From: Plastoroseomonas hellenica
GTDB taxonomy: Bacteria; Pseudomonadota; Alphaproteobacteria; Acetobacterales; Acetobacteraceae
Length of the DNA: 64,000 nt
Assembly: GCF_018129085.1 (NCBI RefSeq)
Contig: NZ_JAAGBB010000021.1
Coordinates: 60,836 to 124,835 of the forward strand
Reading direction: 5' to 3'
The notes under the pieces are model-generated. The model was given only the letters and a program-made list of their open reading frames with translations, had not been told where the DNA came from and made no database searches. Shown piece by piece: positions 16,874-25,724 of the stretch (position 1 is the first letter of the stretch; each line of letters opens with the position of its first letter). A program made the position numbers and the translations under genes.

Positions 16874-17926
16874 TCACGCAGCAATCGAACCCAGGGTCGC
16901 CGCCAGGATCCGGCCCAGCGCGAATTTGTCGACGGTGCGGTAAGGCTCCACCTCGGTCTGGGCGCGATGCACCAGGACGAGGTCGAGGCTCGGCACCACC
17001 AGCAGCAGATGGCCACCCCAGCCGCGCGCGGAGAAGCTGTCGCGCGGCAGGATGGCGCCGGGGTAGTGCACGCCGTCGCGGCAGACCCACCACATATAGC
17101 CATAGGCGCCGTCCTGCCCGGCATCGGAGATCGGCTGCACGGAGAGCCGCACCCAAGGCGCGGGGACGAGCTGCCGTCCCTCCCAGGCCCCGTCCTGGAG
17201 CCAGAGCTGCCCGAACCGCGCGAGGTCGCGCGCCGAAAGCCGGATCGGATAGGCGGGGTGCTGGCTCTCCTCGGAGAAGATGTGGCTGGCATCCTCCGGC
17301 GCGAAATCCTCCATCCCCAGCCGTGCCGCCAGCAGGGTCGCGAAGGCTTCGGGGATAGAGCGGCCGGTGGCGCGTTCGTAGATCGTGCCGAGGGCGTTGA
17401 AATCCCAGTTGTTGTAGGTCCAGCGGGTGCCCGGCGCATGGGCGTGCCGCGGTGGCTTGATCGCCTTCATCCAGTCGCTCTCATAGCCCGCGGGATGCAT
17501 GATGCCGGACCGGGCGGTGAGCAGGTCGTAGACGGTCGCCTGCTTCTCGGCCGGCGACAGGCCTTCGCGGTCATCGATGCCGAGCTGTTCCAGCGTCGCG
17601 CCCAGGAAGATGCGCCCTTCCTCGGCCGCGATGCCGATCAGGGCGGACAGGATCGATTTGCGGATCGATCGGATATTGGCCTTCCAGGCGGGGTCGCCGA
17701 GGCTCGCCACGATCTGCCCGCCGCGCAGCACCAACAGCCCTTCGGCGCCGTAGAAGCGGGCCAGCGCCACGGCGCGGCCGAGCCGATCGGGATCGAAGCC
17801 GGCGGCGGCGGGCGCGACCGGCGGCGCGGTGACGGAAGCGGGCGGCATCATGGCCTTCATGATGGCGCGGATAGCCGCGCCATCCAACCGCGGCGCCGTT
17901 CCGTGGACGGGCGGTGAAGTTGCCAT
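16874..17926 (-). CDS. Serine hydrolase, class C beta-lactamase/esterase family
   Basis: The 350-residue protein has the penicillin-binding-like triad: Ser87 and Lys90 in the SxxK motif SIRK, Tyr-x-Asn in TYNNWDFN and a late GWGGH in the position of KTG-like motifs. Before it lie about 40 alanine/proline-rich residues and no convincing signal peptide. The ATG at 17926 is chosen because it leaves the upstream gene intact; no strong ribosome site is seen. The family includes esterases, D-aminopeptidases and 6-aminohexanoate-dimer hydrolases; LTARSGIMHPAGYESDW suggests the last group. A GAGGCC/GGCCTC hairpin (16861-16875) covers its stop. Confidence 0.8.
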   Translation of the reverse strand: MATSPPVHGTAPRLDGAAIRAIMKAMMPPASVTAPPVAPAAAGFDPDRLGRAVALARFYGAEGLLVLRGGQIVASLGDPAWKANIRSIRKSILSALIGIAAEEGRIFLGATLEQLGIDDREGLSPAEKQATVYDLLTARSGIMHPAGYESDWMKAIKPPRHAHAPGTRWTYNNWDFNALGTIYERATGRSIPEAFATLLAARLGMEDFAPEDASHIFSEESQHPAYPIRLSARDLARFGQLWLQDGAWEGRQLVPAPWVRLSVQPISDAGQDGAYGYMWWVCRDGVHYPGAILPRDSFSARGWGGHLLLVVPSLDLVLVHRAQTEVEPYRTVDKFALGRILAATLGSIAA

Positions 17927-17952
17927 GCAGCCGCGGCTACCGAACCATCGGG

Positions 17953-19923
17953 CTACTCCGTCGCGATATAGACGCGCCACCGGCCCGGCGCCGCCTCGGC
18001 CAGCCGGTAGTGCCGGCTCGGCGCGAAGGGGTCGCGCGACCAGGCGCCATCCCCGGCGGTCAGCAGCACGGCCCGGCAACCATAGCGCCTGGCGAGCGCG
18101 GTGACGTCATCCTGCGTCCCCTCGCCCGCGAAGACGCGCAGGAAGAGCTCGGAGATCGCGGTGCGGCGTTCGGCAGTGAGGGGCGCGAAGGCGACCGCCA
18201 GCTCATGCCCCGCGAAGCAGGACCGGCGGTCGGCGAGCAGCGCCCAGGACATGTTCACCGTCCAAGGCGTGATGTCCGCGAGTGCGGCCGGATTATTGGC
18301 CACCCGGGCATCGGGCGGCGCGTGACGGCGAAGCGCCGCCCACATCGCCGGCGCCTCGGCAAAGGCAGCGGCGGAGGACGCGGGATCGCCGGCCAGGTTG
18401 TTGAAGGCGATGTCGCCGGCATCGGGCAGCGCGGCGGCCGCGACGCCGATCATGGCCGCGGCAGCCCAGGCCGGCCCACGGGAGAACCATCGCGACATGG
18501 CCGCGGCAGCGGCCGCGGTCACGATCAGGACGCCGGGCAGCACCGCCCGCCAGCCGAGGTCGTTGTTCTCGCCGGCAGTGCTCACCAGCAGCCAGCCGCC
18601 GGCGAAGCTCACCACCGCCAGCACGGCGAGCGCGATCGCCGGCAGCCGCGCCTCCCGCTCCGCCTCGCGTCGTGTCGCCCATCGCCCGAGCGCCGCGCCA
18701 CCCAGGAGGAAGACCACCGGGAACTCGATCACCAGCAGCACCAGCCAATAGGCCGGCAGGTCGAGCAGCCGGCGCAGCGGGTCGGGGAAGGCCGGGCCCA
18801 GCACCCGGAAGGCGCCGATGATGACGGGGGCGCCGCCGCCGCGGGCATCGGCGGCGCGGAGCTGCTCGGCGAGCAACGGCGCCGAGAGCGCAGCGGCGAG
18901 GAGTGCCGCGGCGATGCAGCATGCGATGAAGCGCCAGCGCCGGCCCGGCTCCGCTGCGACCAGCAGCGCGACGGCCATCGGCGGGCCCGCGAGGGCAAAG
19001 ACGACGCCGCCCACCCAGAGCGAGCTGCCGAACCCCGCCGCGACGGTGAGTGCGAGGATCAACGCCGCGAAACCCGAAGGCCGCGCGGCGAGCCGCGCCA
19101 TCAGCAGCGCGGCTAGCACGGCGCAGCAGGCGGCCGCCACGTGATGCGGGCTCCAGCTCGTCTGGAACAGCCAGCCGGCGAGGCCGGTCGCCGGCCGGAG
19201 CAGCCGGTCCAGCAGGTCCTGGCCGAGCAGCAGCGCCAGCACCGGCCGCAGCGATCCCGTGCCGCAGGCGGCAACCGCGAGCAGTGGCGCCATCCAGCGG
19301 CCGCCGATCCGCAGCGCGAGGCCGCCCACCAGGCAGAGCGAAGCGAAACCCGTGAACCAGGTCGCGGCGGCATCGCCTTCCCAGGCGCTGGCGCCGGCAA
19401 GCCGCGCGAGCTGCGCCGCGCCGAAATGCCAGAGGTAGTAGTAGGCGACACCCGGCGTCGCCCCGTCGCCGCCATAGATCGGGTTGACGGGCGGGACGCC
19501 GGCGCGGGAGATCTCCGCGACGAGCGCGATCTTCGCATGGTCATAGATCGGCGCCGCCAGGATGACGCCATCGGCGGTGAATTTCGGCAGCACCGCCGCC
19601 GCCGGCAGCAGCGCCAGCAGTGCTGCGGTGACATAGAGCCAGCGCGTCGCCCCTGGCGTCTCCGGTGCCGGTGGTGGCGCCGTCATCAACAGCGCGGCCG
19701 CACATAGCAGCGCCGCCGCGCCGAGCATCGTCCAGAGCGAGAGCCCGGCGACCAGCGACAGCGCGAGCGCCGCCGCGTTCTGCGCCGCCCAGCCGAGCGC
19801 GGGCGCCATGGGCAGGGCTAGCGCGCGGCCGAAGGGCAGCCGCCGGGCGACCACCCAGCCGGTGCCGGTCCAGAGCGCCAGGCCCAGGAGGGCGCAGAGC
19901 AGGACGGAGAAGGTCGAGGCCAT
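17953..19923 (-). CDS. Large polytopic membrane protein with C-terminal soluble domain, function unknown
   Basis: The 656-residue protein has about a dozen hydrophobic helices up to residue 500, then a globular alpha/beta tail. After the first helices a loop reads APIYDHAKIALVAEISR...NPIYGGDG; an acidic loop in this position and the overall architecture resemble GT-C-type glycosyltransferases that use lipid-linked sugars. The C-terminal part (residues about 530-656) may be periplasmic. No recognisable family motif was found. It precedes the serine hydrolase gene by 26 bp and probably shares its transcript. Confidence 0.7.
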   Translation of the reverse strand: MASTFSVLLCALLGLALWTGTGWVVARRLPFGRALALPMAPALGWAAQNAAALALSLVAGLSLWTMLGAAALLCAAALLMTAPPPAPETPGATRWLYVTAALLALLPAAAVLPKFTADGVILAAPIYDHAKIALVAEISRAGVPPVNPIYGGDGATPGVAYYYLWHFGAAQLARLAGASAWEGDAAATWFTGFASLCLVGGLALRIGGRWMAPLLAVAACGTGSLRPVLALLLGQDLLDRLLRPATGLAGWLFQTSWSPHHVAAACCAVLAALLMARLAARPSGFAALILALTVAAGFGSSLWVGGVVFALAGPPMAVALLVAAEPGRRWRFIACCIAAALLAAALSAPLLAEQLRAADARGGGAPVIIGAFRVLGPAFPDPLRRLLDLPAYWLVLLVIEFPVVFLLGGAALGRWATRREAEREARLPAIALAVLAVVSFAGGWLLVSTAGENNDLGWRAVLPGVLIVTAAAAAAMSRWFSRGPAWAAAAMIGVAAAALPDAGDIAFNNLAGDPASSAAAFAEAPAMWAALRRHAPPDARVANNPAALADITPWTVNMSWALLADRRSCFAGHELAVAFAPLTAERRTAISELFLRVFAGEGTQDDVTALARRYGCRAVLLTAGDGAWSRDPFAPSRHYRLAEAAPGRWRVYIATE

Positions 19924-19973
19924 GGCCTCTGGCTAGCCTATCCCGGTCATCCCGCCCATCGCCCCGACAGGTC

Positions 19974-20762
19974 TCACAATCCGCTGTGCCAATTAAAGCC
20001 CCGATCCGCCCAGTAGCCACCGGGATAGGTGTTGGTCACCTCGATGGCGCGGATCCATTTCGGGTTCTTGAAGCCGAGCTTCACCGCGGTGCGCAGGCGC
20101 AGCGGAAAGCCATAGGGATCGCCGATGGGATCGCCCGCATATTTGGTCGCGAGGATGGTCTGCGGGTGCAGCGCGGAGGCCATGTCGATGCTTTCCATGT
20201 AGTCGTCATGGCTGTGGAAGGCGACGTATTTCGCGCCCAGATCCGCGCCCACCCGGGTCAGGAACTGGCGCAGGTTGGGGCCCGACCACTGCCCGATATA
20301 GTCCCAGCCCTCGACGCAGATGTGCCGAATGATCTCCTCCTGCTCCGGCAATGCGCGGATCTGCTCCAAAGTCCAGGGGCGCTTGTCCTGGATCAGCCCG
20401 GCGAGCTCGAGCCTCCAGGTTGCGGCATCGATCGGCTGCACATCCTCGATCCCGTAATAGGCGTTGAAGCGCGGCGGCTTCAGCACCTGCGACGCCGCAT
20501 AGCGCGGCGCGAGCTTGTCGGGATCGAAGAGCCGGGCCTGCACCCAGTCGTTGAAGGCGGAGACCGAGCGCAGCACACGCTGCACCTGGTCCTGCTCGGA
20601 GACGTCGCAGCCGGTCAGCAGCGTGAGCGCGCCGAGGCTCATCGTGCCGCGCAGAAGGCCGCGGCGGCCGATCTCATCGATGACCTTGCGGTGCTCGCGC
20701 AAGATTGCCCGGTCCGGCACCTGCGGTGGGCGGAACCGCGAAGATGACTTGCGGAAGAGCAT
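19974..20762 (-). CDS. Molybdopterin-dependent oxidoreductase, sulfite-oxidase/MsrP fold
   Basis: The 262-residue protein has a twin-arginine-like N-region (GRRGLLRGTMSLGALTLLTGC) indicating Tat export of a folded cofactor protein. The molybdenum-ligand cysteine is in HICVEGWDYIGQWSG, followed by a conserved VAFHSHDDYMESIDM and GFPLRL. This matches the SuoX/MsrP superfamily catalytic subunits, which reduce methionine sulfoxide or oxidise sulfite in the periplasm. The partner encoded 12 bp upstream is a thiosulfate-reductase-type cytochrome b and not MsrQ. Actual substrate unknown. Confidence 0.85.
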   Translation of the reverse strand: MLFRKSSSRFRPPQVPDRAILREHRKVIDEIGRRGLLRGTMSLGALTLLTGCDVSEQDQVQRVLRSVSAFNDWVQARLFDPDKLAPRYAASQVLKPPRFNAYYGIEDVQPIDAATWRLELAGLIQDKRPWTLEQIRALPEQEEIIRHICVEGWDYIGQWSGPNLRQFLTRVGADLGAKYVAFHSHDDYMESIDMASALHPQTILATKYAGDPIGDPYGFPLRLRTAVKLGFKNPKWIRAIEVTNTYPGGYWADRGFNWHSGL

Positions 20763-20774
20763 GGCGGCCTCCGT

Positions 20775-21452
20775 TCAGGAATGCGCGGCAGGAGAGGAGG
20801 AGACGTCACGCGGCGCGGCGGCGATGCGCTGCCCGCCGCCGATCATGGCAGCCAGGGTGCGCGGCACCAGCAGCGCCAGCGTTACATGCACCAGCAGGAA
20901 CAGCACGATCGCCGCCATGCCGATGAAATGCGCGAGCCGCGCGCCCTGGAAATCGCCGAACAGCACGACCAGCCAGGAGAACTGCACCGGCTTCCAAAGC
21001 GCGAGGCCGGAGAGCACCTGCATGATGATCACGAGGATGACGCCGAGATAGAGCGTCTTCTGCACCGCGTTGTAGCGGGTGAGGTCGGGATGATGCAGGC
21101 GGAAGGTCAGCGCCGCCTTCACCTCCCGCAGCAGCTCGCGCGGGCGGATCGGCAGCAGCAGCCGCCTGAAGCGGCCGGAGAGCAGGCCATAGGCCAGGTA
21201 GACCAGGCCATTGAGGACCAGGATCCACATGCCGAGGAAATGCCACTGCAACCCGTGCTGCGCCCATTTGCCGAGGACGATCGCCTCCGGAAAATGCAGG
21301 AAGCCGAAGATCACCTCGTCATTGTAGATCTTCCAGCCGCTCATGATCATGACGATCATGGCGACCGCATTGGTCCAGTGCGTCACCCGCACCAGGGCGG
21401 GATGCATCCGCGCCCCCGGCCGCGGAGGCCCGGCCTTGATCTCACTGCCCAT
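20775..21452 (-). CDS. Di-haem cytochrome b (thiosulfate reductase/hydrogenase type) membrane subunit
   Basis: The 225-residue protein has four membrane helices with haem-ligand histidines: RVTHWTNA in helix 1, HGLQWHFLGMW in helix 2 and AHFIGM...LLVHVTLALLVP in helix 4. This is the cytochrome b561/NarI-like PhsC type. It would pass electrons between the quinone pool and the Tat-exported molybdoenzyme encoded just downstream. It is divergent from a PRC-barrel gene with only 64 bp between the starts. Confidence 0.88.
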   Translation of the reverse strand: MGSEIKAGPPRPGARMHPALVRVTHWTNAVAMIVMIMSGWKIYNDEVIFGFLHFPEAIVLGKWAQHGLQWHFLGMWILVLNGLVYLAYGLLSGRFRRLLLPIRPRELLREVKAALTFRLHHPDLTRYNAVQKTLYLGVILVIIMQVLSGLALWKPVQFSWLVVLFGDFQGARLAHFIGMAAIVLFLLVHVTLALLVPRTLAAMIGGGQRIAAAPRDVSSSPAAHS

Positions 21453-21516
21453 GCGTCCAACCTCCCGTCATAGGACCGCCGAAGCGGCCGCTTTCCATTC
21501 TTGAGGAGGAGCTCCG

Positions 21517-21975
21517 ATGCAGAGCCTCGCTCGTCTCGCCATTCCGCTGGCCGCGCTGCTGGCGACCGGCCTTGCCCCCGGGATGGCGGCAGCGCAACAC
21601 GGCGTGGCGGTGCAGGCGCCGGACGGGCTGACACCGGAGCAGCGAATGCAGCGGCGCTTCCCGCAGCCCGCGCGGGTCGGAGACCTCATCGGCCTGCCGC
21701 TGCTCGATGCCGATGATCGCACCATCGGTCGTGTGGAGCGTGTGGTGCGGACCGCGGAGGGCCATACCCTGCTGGTGGCGCGCCGCGGCGCCTGGTTCGG
21801 CATCGGCGGCGAGCTGGTGCCGGTGCCGATCGAGACCGTCGCCATGCTCGGGCGGCAGATCGCCGTGCTCGATATCCCGCGCGGCGATTTCCTGACGCTG
21901 GCCGCCTGGCGTGGCGATGCCGGCATGCCGATCGGGCCGGACGAGATCATCCGGGTCGCGATCACCCGGCGCTGA
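21517..21975 (+). CDS. Exported PRC-barrel domain protein
   Basis: The 152-residue protein has a signal peptide (residues 1-26, ending MAAAQ) and a PRC-barrel fold from about residue 50: RVGDLIGLPLLDADDRTIGRVE and VPVPIETVAML. PRC barrels occur in ribosome maturation factors, photosynthetic reaction-centre subunits and many small stress proteins. AGGAGGAGC precedes the ATG. A second, cytoplasmic PRC-barrel gene lies at 46.4 kb. Role unknown; periplasmic location is inferred. Confidence 0.82.
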   Translation: MQSLARLAIPLAALLATGLAPGMAAAQHGVAVQAPDGLTPEQRMQRRFPQPARVGDLIGLPLLDADDRTIGRVERVVRTAEGHTLLVARRGAWFGIGGELVPVPIETVAMLGRQIAVLDIPRGDFLTLAAWRGDAGMPIGPDEIIRVAITRR

Positions 21976-22038
21976 CAGATCTTGGCTCGACACGCCGCCC
22001 TCCTCTTCGCAGGGGCTTCGGCGGGCCGGGCGGCAAGG

Positions 22039-23103
22039 TTACGGCGTGCGTGGCGGCGAAGCTCCCAGCGCATCCGCATGGGCGAGCTCGGCCATGCCCT
22101 CCTCGAAGCCGACCATCGGCCGCCAGCCCAGCGCATCCCGCAGCCGGGTGGAATCGGCGGTGATGTGCCTGACATCGCCGAGCCGGTATTGGCCGGTCAC
22201 CACCGGCTCCGGCCCCTGCAGGGCGCGGGCCAGCGCCACCGCCATCTCGCCCACCGTGCGCGGTGTTCCCGACCCGACGTTAAAGGCGACGAGGCCTGCC
22301 TCGTGCCGCTCGCAGGCGGCGACGGTCGCCGCCGCGATGTCGCGGACATGGATGAAGTCGCGCCGCTGGCGACCATCCTCGAACACGCGGGGGGGCTTCC
22401 CGGCACGCAGCGCCGAGGTGAAGATCGCCGCGACCCCGGCATAGGGCGTGTCGCGCGGCATGCCGGGACCATAGACATTGTGGTAGCGCAGCATCGCGGC
22501 GGAACCGCCGGTCACCCGCGCCCAGTTCGCCACGTAGAATTCCTGCGCCACCTTGCTGCTGGCATAGGCATTGCGGGGATCGAGCGGTGCGTCCTCATCG
22601 ACCAGCGTCGTGCCGAGCGGACGGCCGCAGGTCGGACAGGGCGGTTCGAACTCGCCCACCGCCAGCGCTGCTTCCAGCCGCGGCGCCGGCCGGACGGCGC
22701 CATGCTCGGGGCAGAGGCCGACCCCCTCGCCATAGACGACCATCGAGCTCGCGAGGGTGAGCCGCCCCACACCGACCGCCGCCATGCCAGCCAGCAGCGT
22801 CGCGGTGCCGGCATCGTTCGAGGAGGCGTAGTCCGGCAGGTCGCCGACATCGACGCCGAGGCCGACCTTGGCCGCGAGGTGGATGACGGCATCGGTGCCC
22901 GCCAGGGCGGCATCGACCTGCGGCCGGTCGCGCACATCGCCGACGATCAGCTCTACGCCTGCGGGTGGCGTCCAGCGCGCATCGCCGCGATGCACATCGG
23001 GCCTCAGCGAATCCAGCACCCGGACAGCGTGGCCGCGCCGCAGCAGCTCCGCCAGGACGTGCTGGCCGATGAAGCCCGCGCCGCCGGTCAACAGGATGCG
23101 CAT
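22039..23103 (-). CDS. NAD-dependent sugar-nucleotide epimerase with zinc-knuckle-like insertion
   Basis: The 354-residue extended SDR has GGAGFIG (7-13), ASSMVVYG (118-125) and Tyr180/Lys184 in YASSK. Between the Ser and Tyr motifs there is an insertion carrying CPEH (131-134) and CPTC (156-159), a likely C-H-C-C zinc knuckle. I recall this arrangement from dTDP-L-rhamnose 4-epimerase-like enzymes of actinobacteria, which is therefore the best guess. It is the last gene of a four-gene minus-strand cluster with two glycosyltransferases, in agreement with activated-sugar supply for a glycoconjugate. Confidence 0.85.
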   Translation of the reverse strand: MRILLTGGAGFIGQHVLAELLRRGHAVRVLDSLRPDVHRGDARWTPPAGVELIVGDVRDRPQVDAALAGTDAVIHLAAKVGLGVDVGDLPDYASSNDAGTATLLAGMAAVGVGRLTLASSMVVYGEGVGLCPEHGAVRPAPRLEAALAVGEFEPPCPTCGRPLGTTLVDEDAPLDPRNAYASSKVAQEFYVANWARVTGGSAAMLRYHNVYGPGMPRDTPYAGVAAIFTSALRAGKPPRVFEDGRQRRDFIHVRDIAAATVAACERHEAGLVAFNVGSGTPRTVGEMAVALARALQGPEPVVTGQYRLGDVRHITADSTRLRDALGWRPMVGFEEGMAELAHADALGASPPRTP

Positions 23104-23122
23104 GCCGTCTTCTCCTTCGCGT

Positions 23123-23854
23123 CTATCCCACCGCTGCCCTGCGCCGGCGCAGCGACGCGGCGAGGCGCAGGAAGGTGGTGGTGATCTTCCAGCCGGCCTT
23201 CAGCCCGGCGGTGAGATTGCCGGAGACCTTGGATTCTCCGCCGCGGCGGCAGCGGTGGTCGACCGGCACCTCAAGGCAGCGCAGGCCGCCGGCGGCGGCC
23301 CGCATCTGCATCTCCAGGTTCCAGCCATAGGTCTGCTCGGCCATGCCGAGCGCGGCCAGGCGGTCGAAGCGGATCGCCCGCATCGGCGACATGTCGGTGC
23401 AGCGCACGCCATAGGTCAGCCGCAGCAGCAGGCCCGCGAGCCGGCCGGCAACGATCTGCTGCGGCGTCATGCTGCCTGGCTCCCGCCGGCCGCGCAGGCG
23501 CGACCCCATGACGAAATCCGCGCTGCCATCGGCCACGGGGCCGATGACCGCGTGCAGGAAGCCGGGCACGTCGCTGCCGTCACCATCCATGAAGCAGACG
23601 ATGTCGGTCCCCGGCGCCACCGCCGCGACGCCGGCCGCGCAGGCCCGGCCATAGCCGCGGAGCGGCTGGCTGACGACGCGCGCCCCGGCCGCGGCCGCGA
23701 CCGCGGCGGTACGGTCGGTCGAACCGTTGTCGACGACGATCACCTCGCCGATGCCTTCCGCCAGCACTTCCCGCACCACGCCGGCGATCGGCGCCTCCTC
23801 ATCGAGGCAGGGGATGACCACCGCAACCGTCGCGCGGCCCGATGGCGCGCTCAT
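23123..23854 (-). CDS. Family 2 glycosyltransferase, dolichol-phosphate-mannose-synthase-like
   Basis: The 243-residue GT-A protein has VAVVIPCLDEEAPI at the start, VVDNGSTDRTA, the metal motif DGDGSD and a late HRCRRGGESKVSGN, where the R.GG.SKVSG text is typical of DPM1-like polyprenol-phosphate glycosyltransferases. It probably transfers a sugar from a nucleotide donor to a lipid or small acceptor at the membrane face. Its ATG overlaps the stop of the DUF2064 gene (ATGA), and the epimerase follows after 19 bp. Confidence 0.87.
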   Translation of the reverse strand: MSAPSGRATVAVVIPCLDEEAPIAGVVREVLAEGIGEVIVVDNGSTDRTAAVAAAAGARVVSQPLRGYGRACAAGVAAVAPGTDIVCFMDGDGSDVPGFLHAVIGPVADGSADFVMGSRLRGRREPGSMTPQQIVAGRLAGLLLRLTYGVRCTDMSPMRAIRFDRLAALGMAEQTYGWNLEMQMRAAAGGLRCLEVPVDHRCRRGGESKVSGNLTAGLKAGWKITTTFLRLAASLRRRRAAVG

Positions 23855-24576
23855 GCGGCGGCGATCCCGGCGCGGCGGCGTTCGACGAAGGCCCGCGTCC
23901 AGGGGGCATCCTGCGGTGCCGCGACCGCGAAACCGGGCCGATCACCGGCGAGCTCGGCTTCGAGCAGCGCATAGGTGGCGGCATCGTCGATGTCGTACCA
24001 GGGATCCAGGATGACCGCCGGCAGCCCGATCTCCCGCGCACGCTCGAGCGTCAGCGCGAAGACCGCGTCGGTGCTCCAGGGGATGTCCTCGAACAGGCGC
24101 GCATGCGGGCGCGTGAGGCCGATCAGCGTATAGCCGCCGTCGATCGCCGGGCCGATCACCATGGCATCGCCGCGGCGGAGTGCTGCGACCGCATCCTGCA
24201 GGATGGCGTGCGGCAGGGTCGGGCTGTCGGAATTGACGATGATCGCGCCGGCATGGCCCGCCGCCAGCAGGTCGGCGATGCCCTTGTGCAGGCGCGCGCC
24301 GAGATCGCCCTCCCCCTGCGGCACGAGCATGAATTCCACGGGGAGCAGGCCGCGGAGCTGCGCTTCCGACCCAACCGGCGTGTAGACTGCGCCGCCGGCG
24401 ACGCCGCCAGCCTCCGCCAGGCCACCGATGGTGGCCGCGAGGTCGTGGATGAAGCAGGCGGAGATCTCCGCGCATTCCTCCGGCAGCAGCGGTGGCGACA
24501 GCCGGGTCTTCGACCGCCCGGGGGTCGGCGTCTTGCAAATGATCGCGATGGCGACCTTGGCGTCCTCCGCATTCAT
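23851..24576 (-). CDS. DUF2064/TIGR04282-type glycosyltransferase-like protein
   Basis: The 241-residue protein has the COG3222 signatures IAIICKTPTPGRSKTRL, then GDLGARL, VNSDSPTLP and GPAIDGGYTLIGL, with DIPWSTDAV further on. This is a nucleotidyl/glycosyl-transferase GT-A fold often called an arsenosugar-biosynthesis-associated glycosyltransferase, frequently found beside DPM1-like family 2 transferases as here. It overlaps both neighbours by ATGA. No arsenic methyltransferase is in the window, so a role in arsenosugars is not supported. Confidence 0.85.
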   Translation of the reverse strand: MNAEDAKVAIAIICKTPTPGRSKTRLSPPLLPEECAEISACFIHDLAATIGGLAEAGGVAGGAVYTPVGSEAQLRGLLPVEFMLVPQGEGDLGARLHKGIADLLAAGHAGAIIVNSDSPTLPHAILQDAVAALRRGDAMVIGPAIDGGYTLIGLTRPHARLFEDIPWSTDAVFALTLERAREIGLPAVILDPWYDIDDAATYALLEAELAGDRPGFAVAAPQDAPWTRAFVERRRAGIAAA

Positions 24577-25724
24577 GGCGCTGCCTCCAGCGCCTGCATC
24601 AGGTCACGGAGGAGATCCCCCGGATCCTCGAGTCCGACCGAGAGGCGCAGCAGGTCGTCCGGACAGGGCGAATCTGCGCCTTCGATCGATGCGCGGTGCT
24701 CGATCAGGCTCTCGACGCCCCCGAAGGAGGTGGCACGCTCCCAGAGTGCGACCCGCGCTGCGACGCCGATCGCCTGCGCGGCACCGCCCCGCAGGCGGAT
24801 CGAAAGCATGCCGCCGAAGCCGGCCGCCATCTGCCGCCGCGCGACGTCATGTCCGGGATGGTCCGGCAGGCCCGGGTAGAGCACCGTCGCGATGGCGGGA
24901 TGCGCGGCCAGGCGGGCCGCCAGCAGCGCCGCACTCCGGCTCTGTTCCCGAACCCGCAGGTCGAGCGTCTTCAGCCCGCGCGCCAGCAGCCAGGCATCGA
25001 AGGGGCCGATGACCGCGCCCTGCTGGCTGCGGAACTCCTGTATCCGCGACCAGAGCGCGCCGGGCCGCCGGACGGCCAGCACGCCGGCGACCACATCCGA
25101 ATGCCCGTTCAGGTATTTGGTGGCGGAATGCATGACGATATCGGCGCCGAGATCGAGCGGCCGGGTCAGGACCGGGGTCGCCACGGTCGAATCCGCGCAG
25201 ACCAGGGCGCCGGCGTCATGGGCACAGGCGGCGACGGCGGCGATGTCGGTGATGGTCCAGAGCGGGTTGCTCGGCGTCTCGATCCAGACGAGGCCGGTCC
25301 GGCCGGGGCGGATCGCCTGCCGGACCGCCCCGGTATCGGCCATGTCGATCGCGGTCAGTTCGTGGCCATGGCGGCCGATGCCCCGCAGCCATCGCTGCAG
25401 GCCCCGGAACATCAGGGTCGGGACGACGACATGGGTGGGATCGAGCGCCATGAAGACCGCCGCCGCGGCGGCCATGCCGGAATTGAAGAGCATCGCCGAT
25501 CGCGCATTCTCAAGGGCCGCGATCTGCGCTTCAGCGTGCTGGACGGAGGCATTGTCCGACCGTCCATAGACGCGACCCATCGGATAGCCATTGTCCGCGT
25601 CGCGGATATAGGTCGTCGCCACATCGATCGGCGGCGTCAGGGCCCGTGTCGGCGATTCCTGGAATCGTGGCCCTCGCGCGGCCAGCGTCCGCGGCGAGAG
25701 GAGCTCGTCCGGCCCATCATTCAT
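24573..25724 (-). CDS. PLP-dependent trans-sulfuration enzyme (cystathionine beta-lyase-like)
   Basis: The 383-residue Cys/Met-metabolism enzyme has the early pyridoxal site YGRSDNAS (usually YSRxxNPT), IETPSNPLW, ADSTVATPVLTRPL and the Schiff-base lysine Lys203 in MHSATKYLNGHSD. The start at 25724 follows GGGAGGGG. MetC-type enzymes cleave cystathionine to homocysteine; gamma-synthase or gamma-lyase activity cannot be ruled out by eye. Unusually, it heads a unit with two glycosyltransferases and an epimerase joined by overlapping codons. No SAM riboswitch pattern was seen upstream. Confidence 0.85.
   Translation of the reverse strand: MNDGPDELLSPRTLAARGPRFQESPTRALTPPIDVATTYIRDADNGYPMGRVYGRSDNASVQHAEAQIAALENARSAMLFNSGMAAAAAVFMALDPTHVVVPTLMFRGLQRWLRGIGRHGHELTAIDMADTGAVRQAIRPGRTGLVWIETPSNPLWTITDIAAVAACAHDAGALVCADSTVATPVLTRPLDLGADIVMHSATKYLNGHSDVVAGVLAVRRPGALWSRIQEFRSQQGAVIGPFDAWLLARGLKTLDLRVREQSRSAALLAARLAAHPAIATVLYPGLPDHPGHDVARRQMAAGFGGMLSIRLRGGAAQAIGVAARVALWERATSFGGVESLIEHRASIEGADSPCPDDLLRLSVGLEDPGDLLRDLMQALEAAP

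Noticed and set aside
23851..24576. Arsenosugar biosynthesis
   Set aside because: The family name suggests it, but no arsenic methylation or radical-SAM arsenosugar gene is present in the window.
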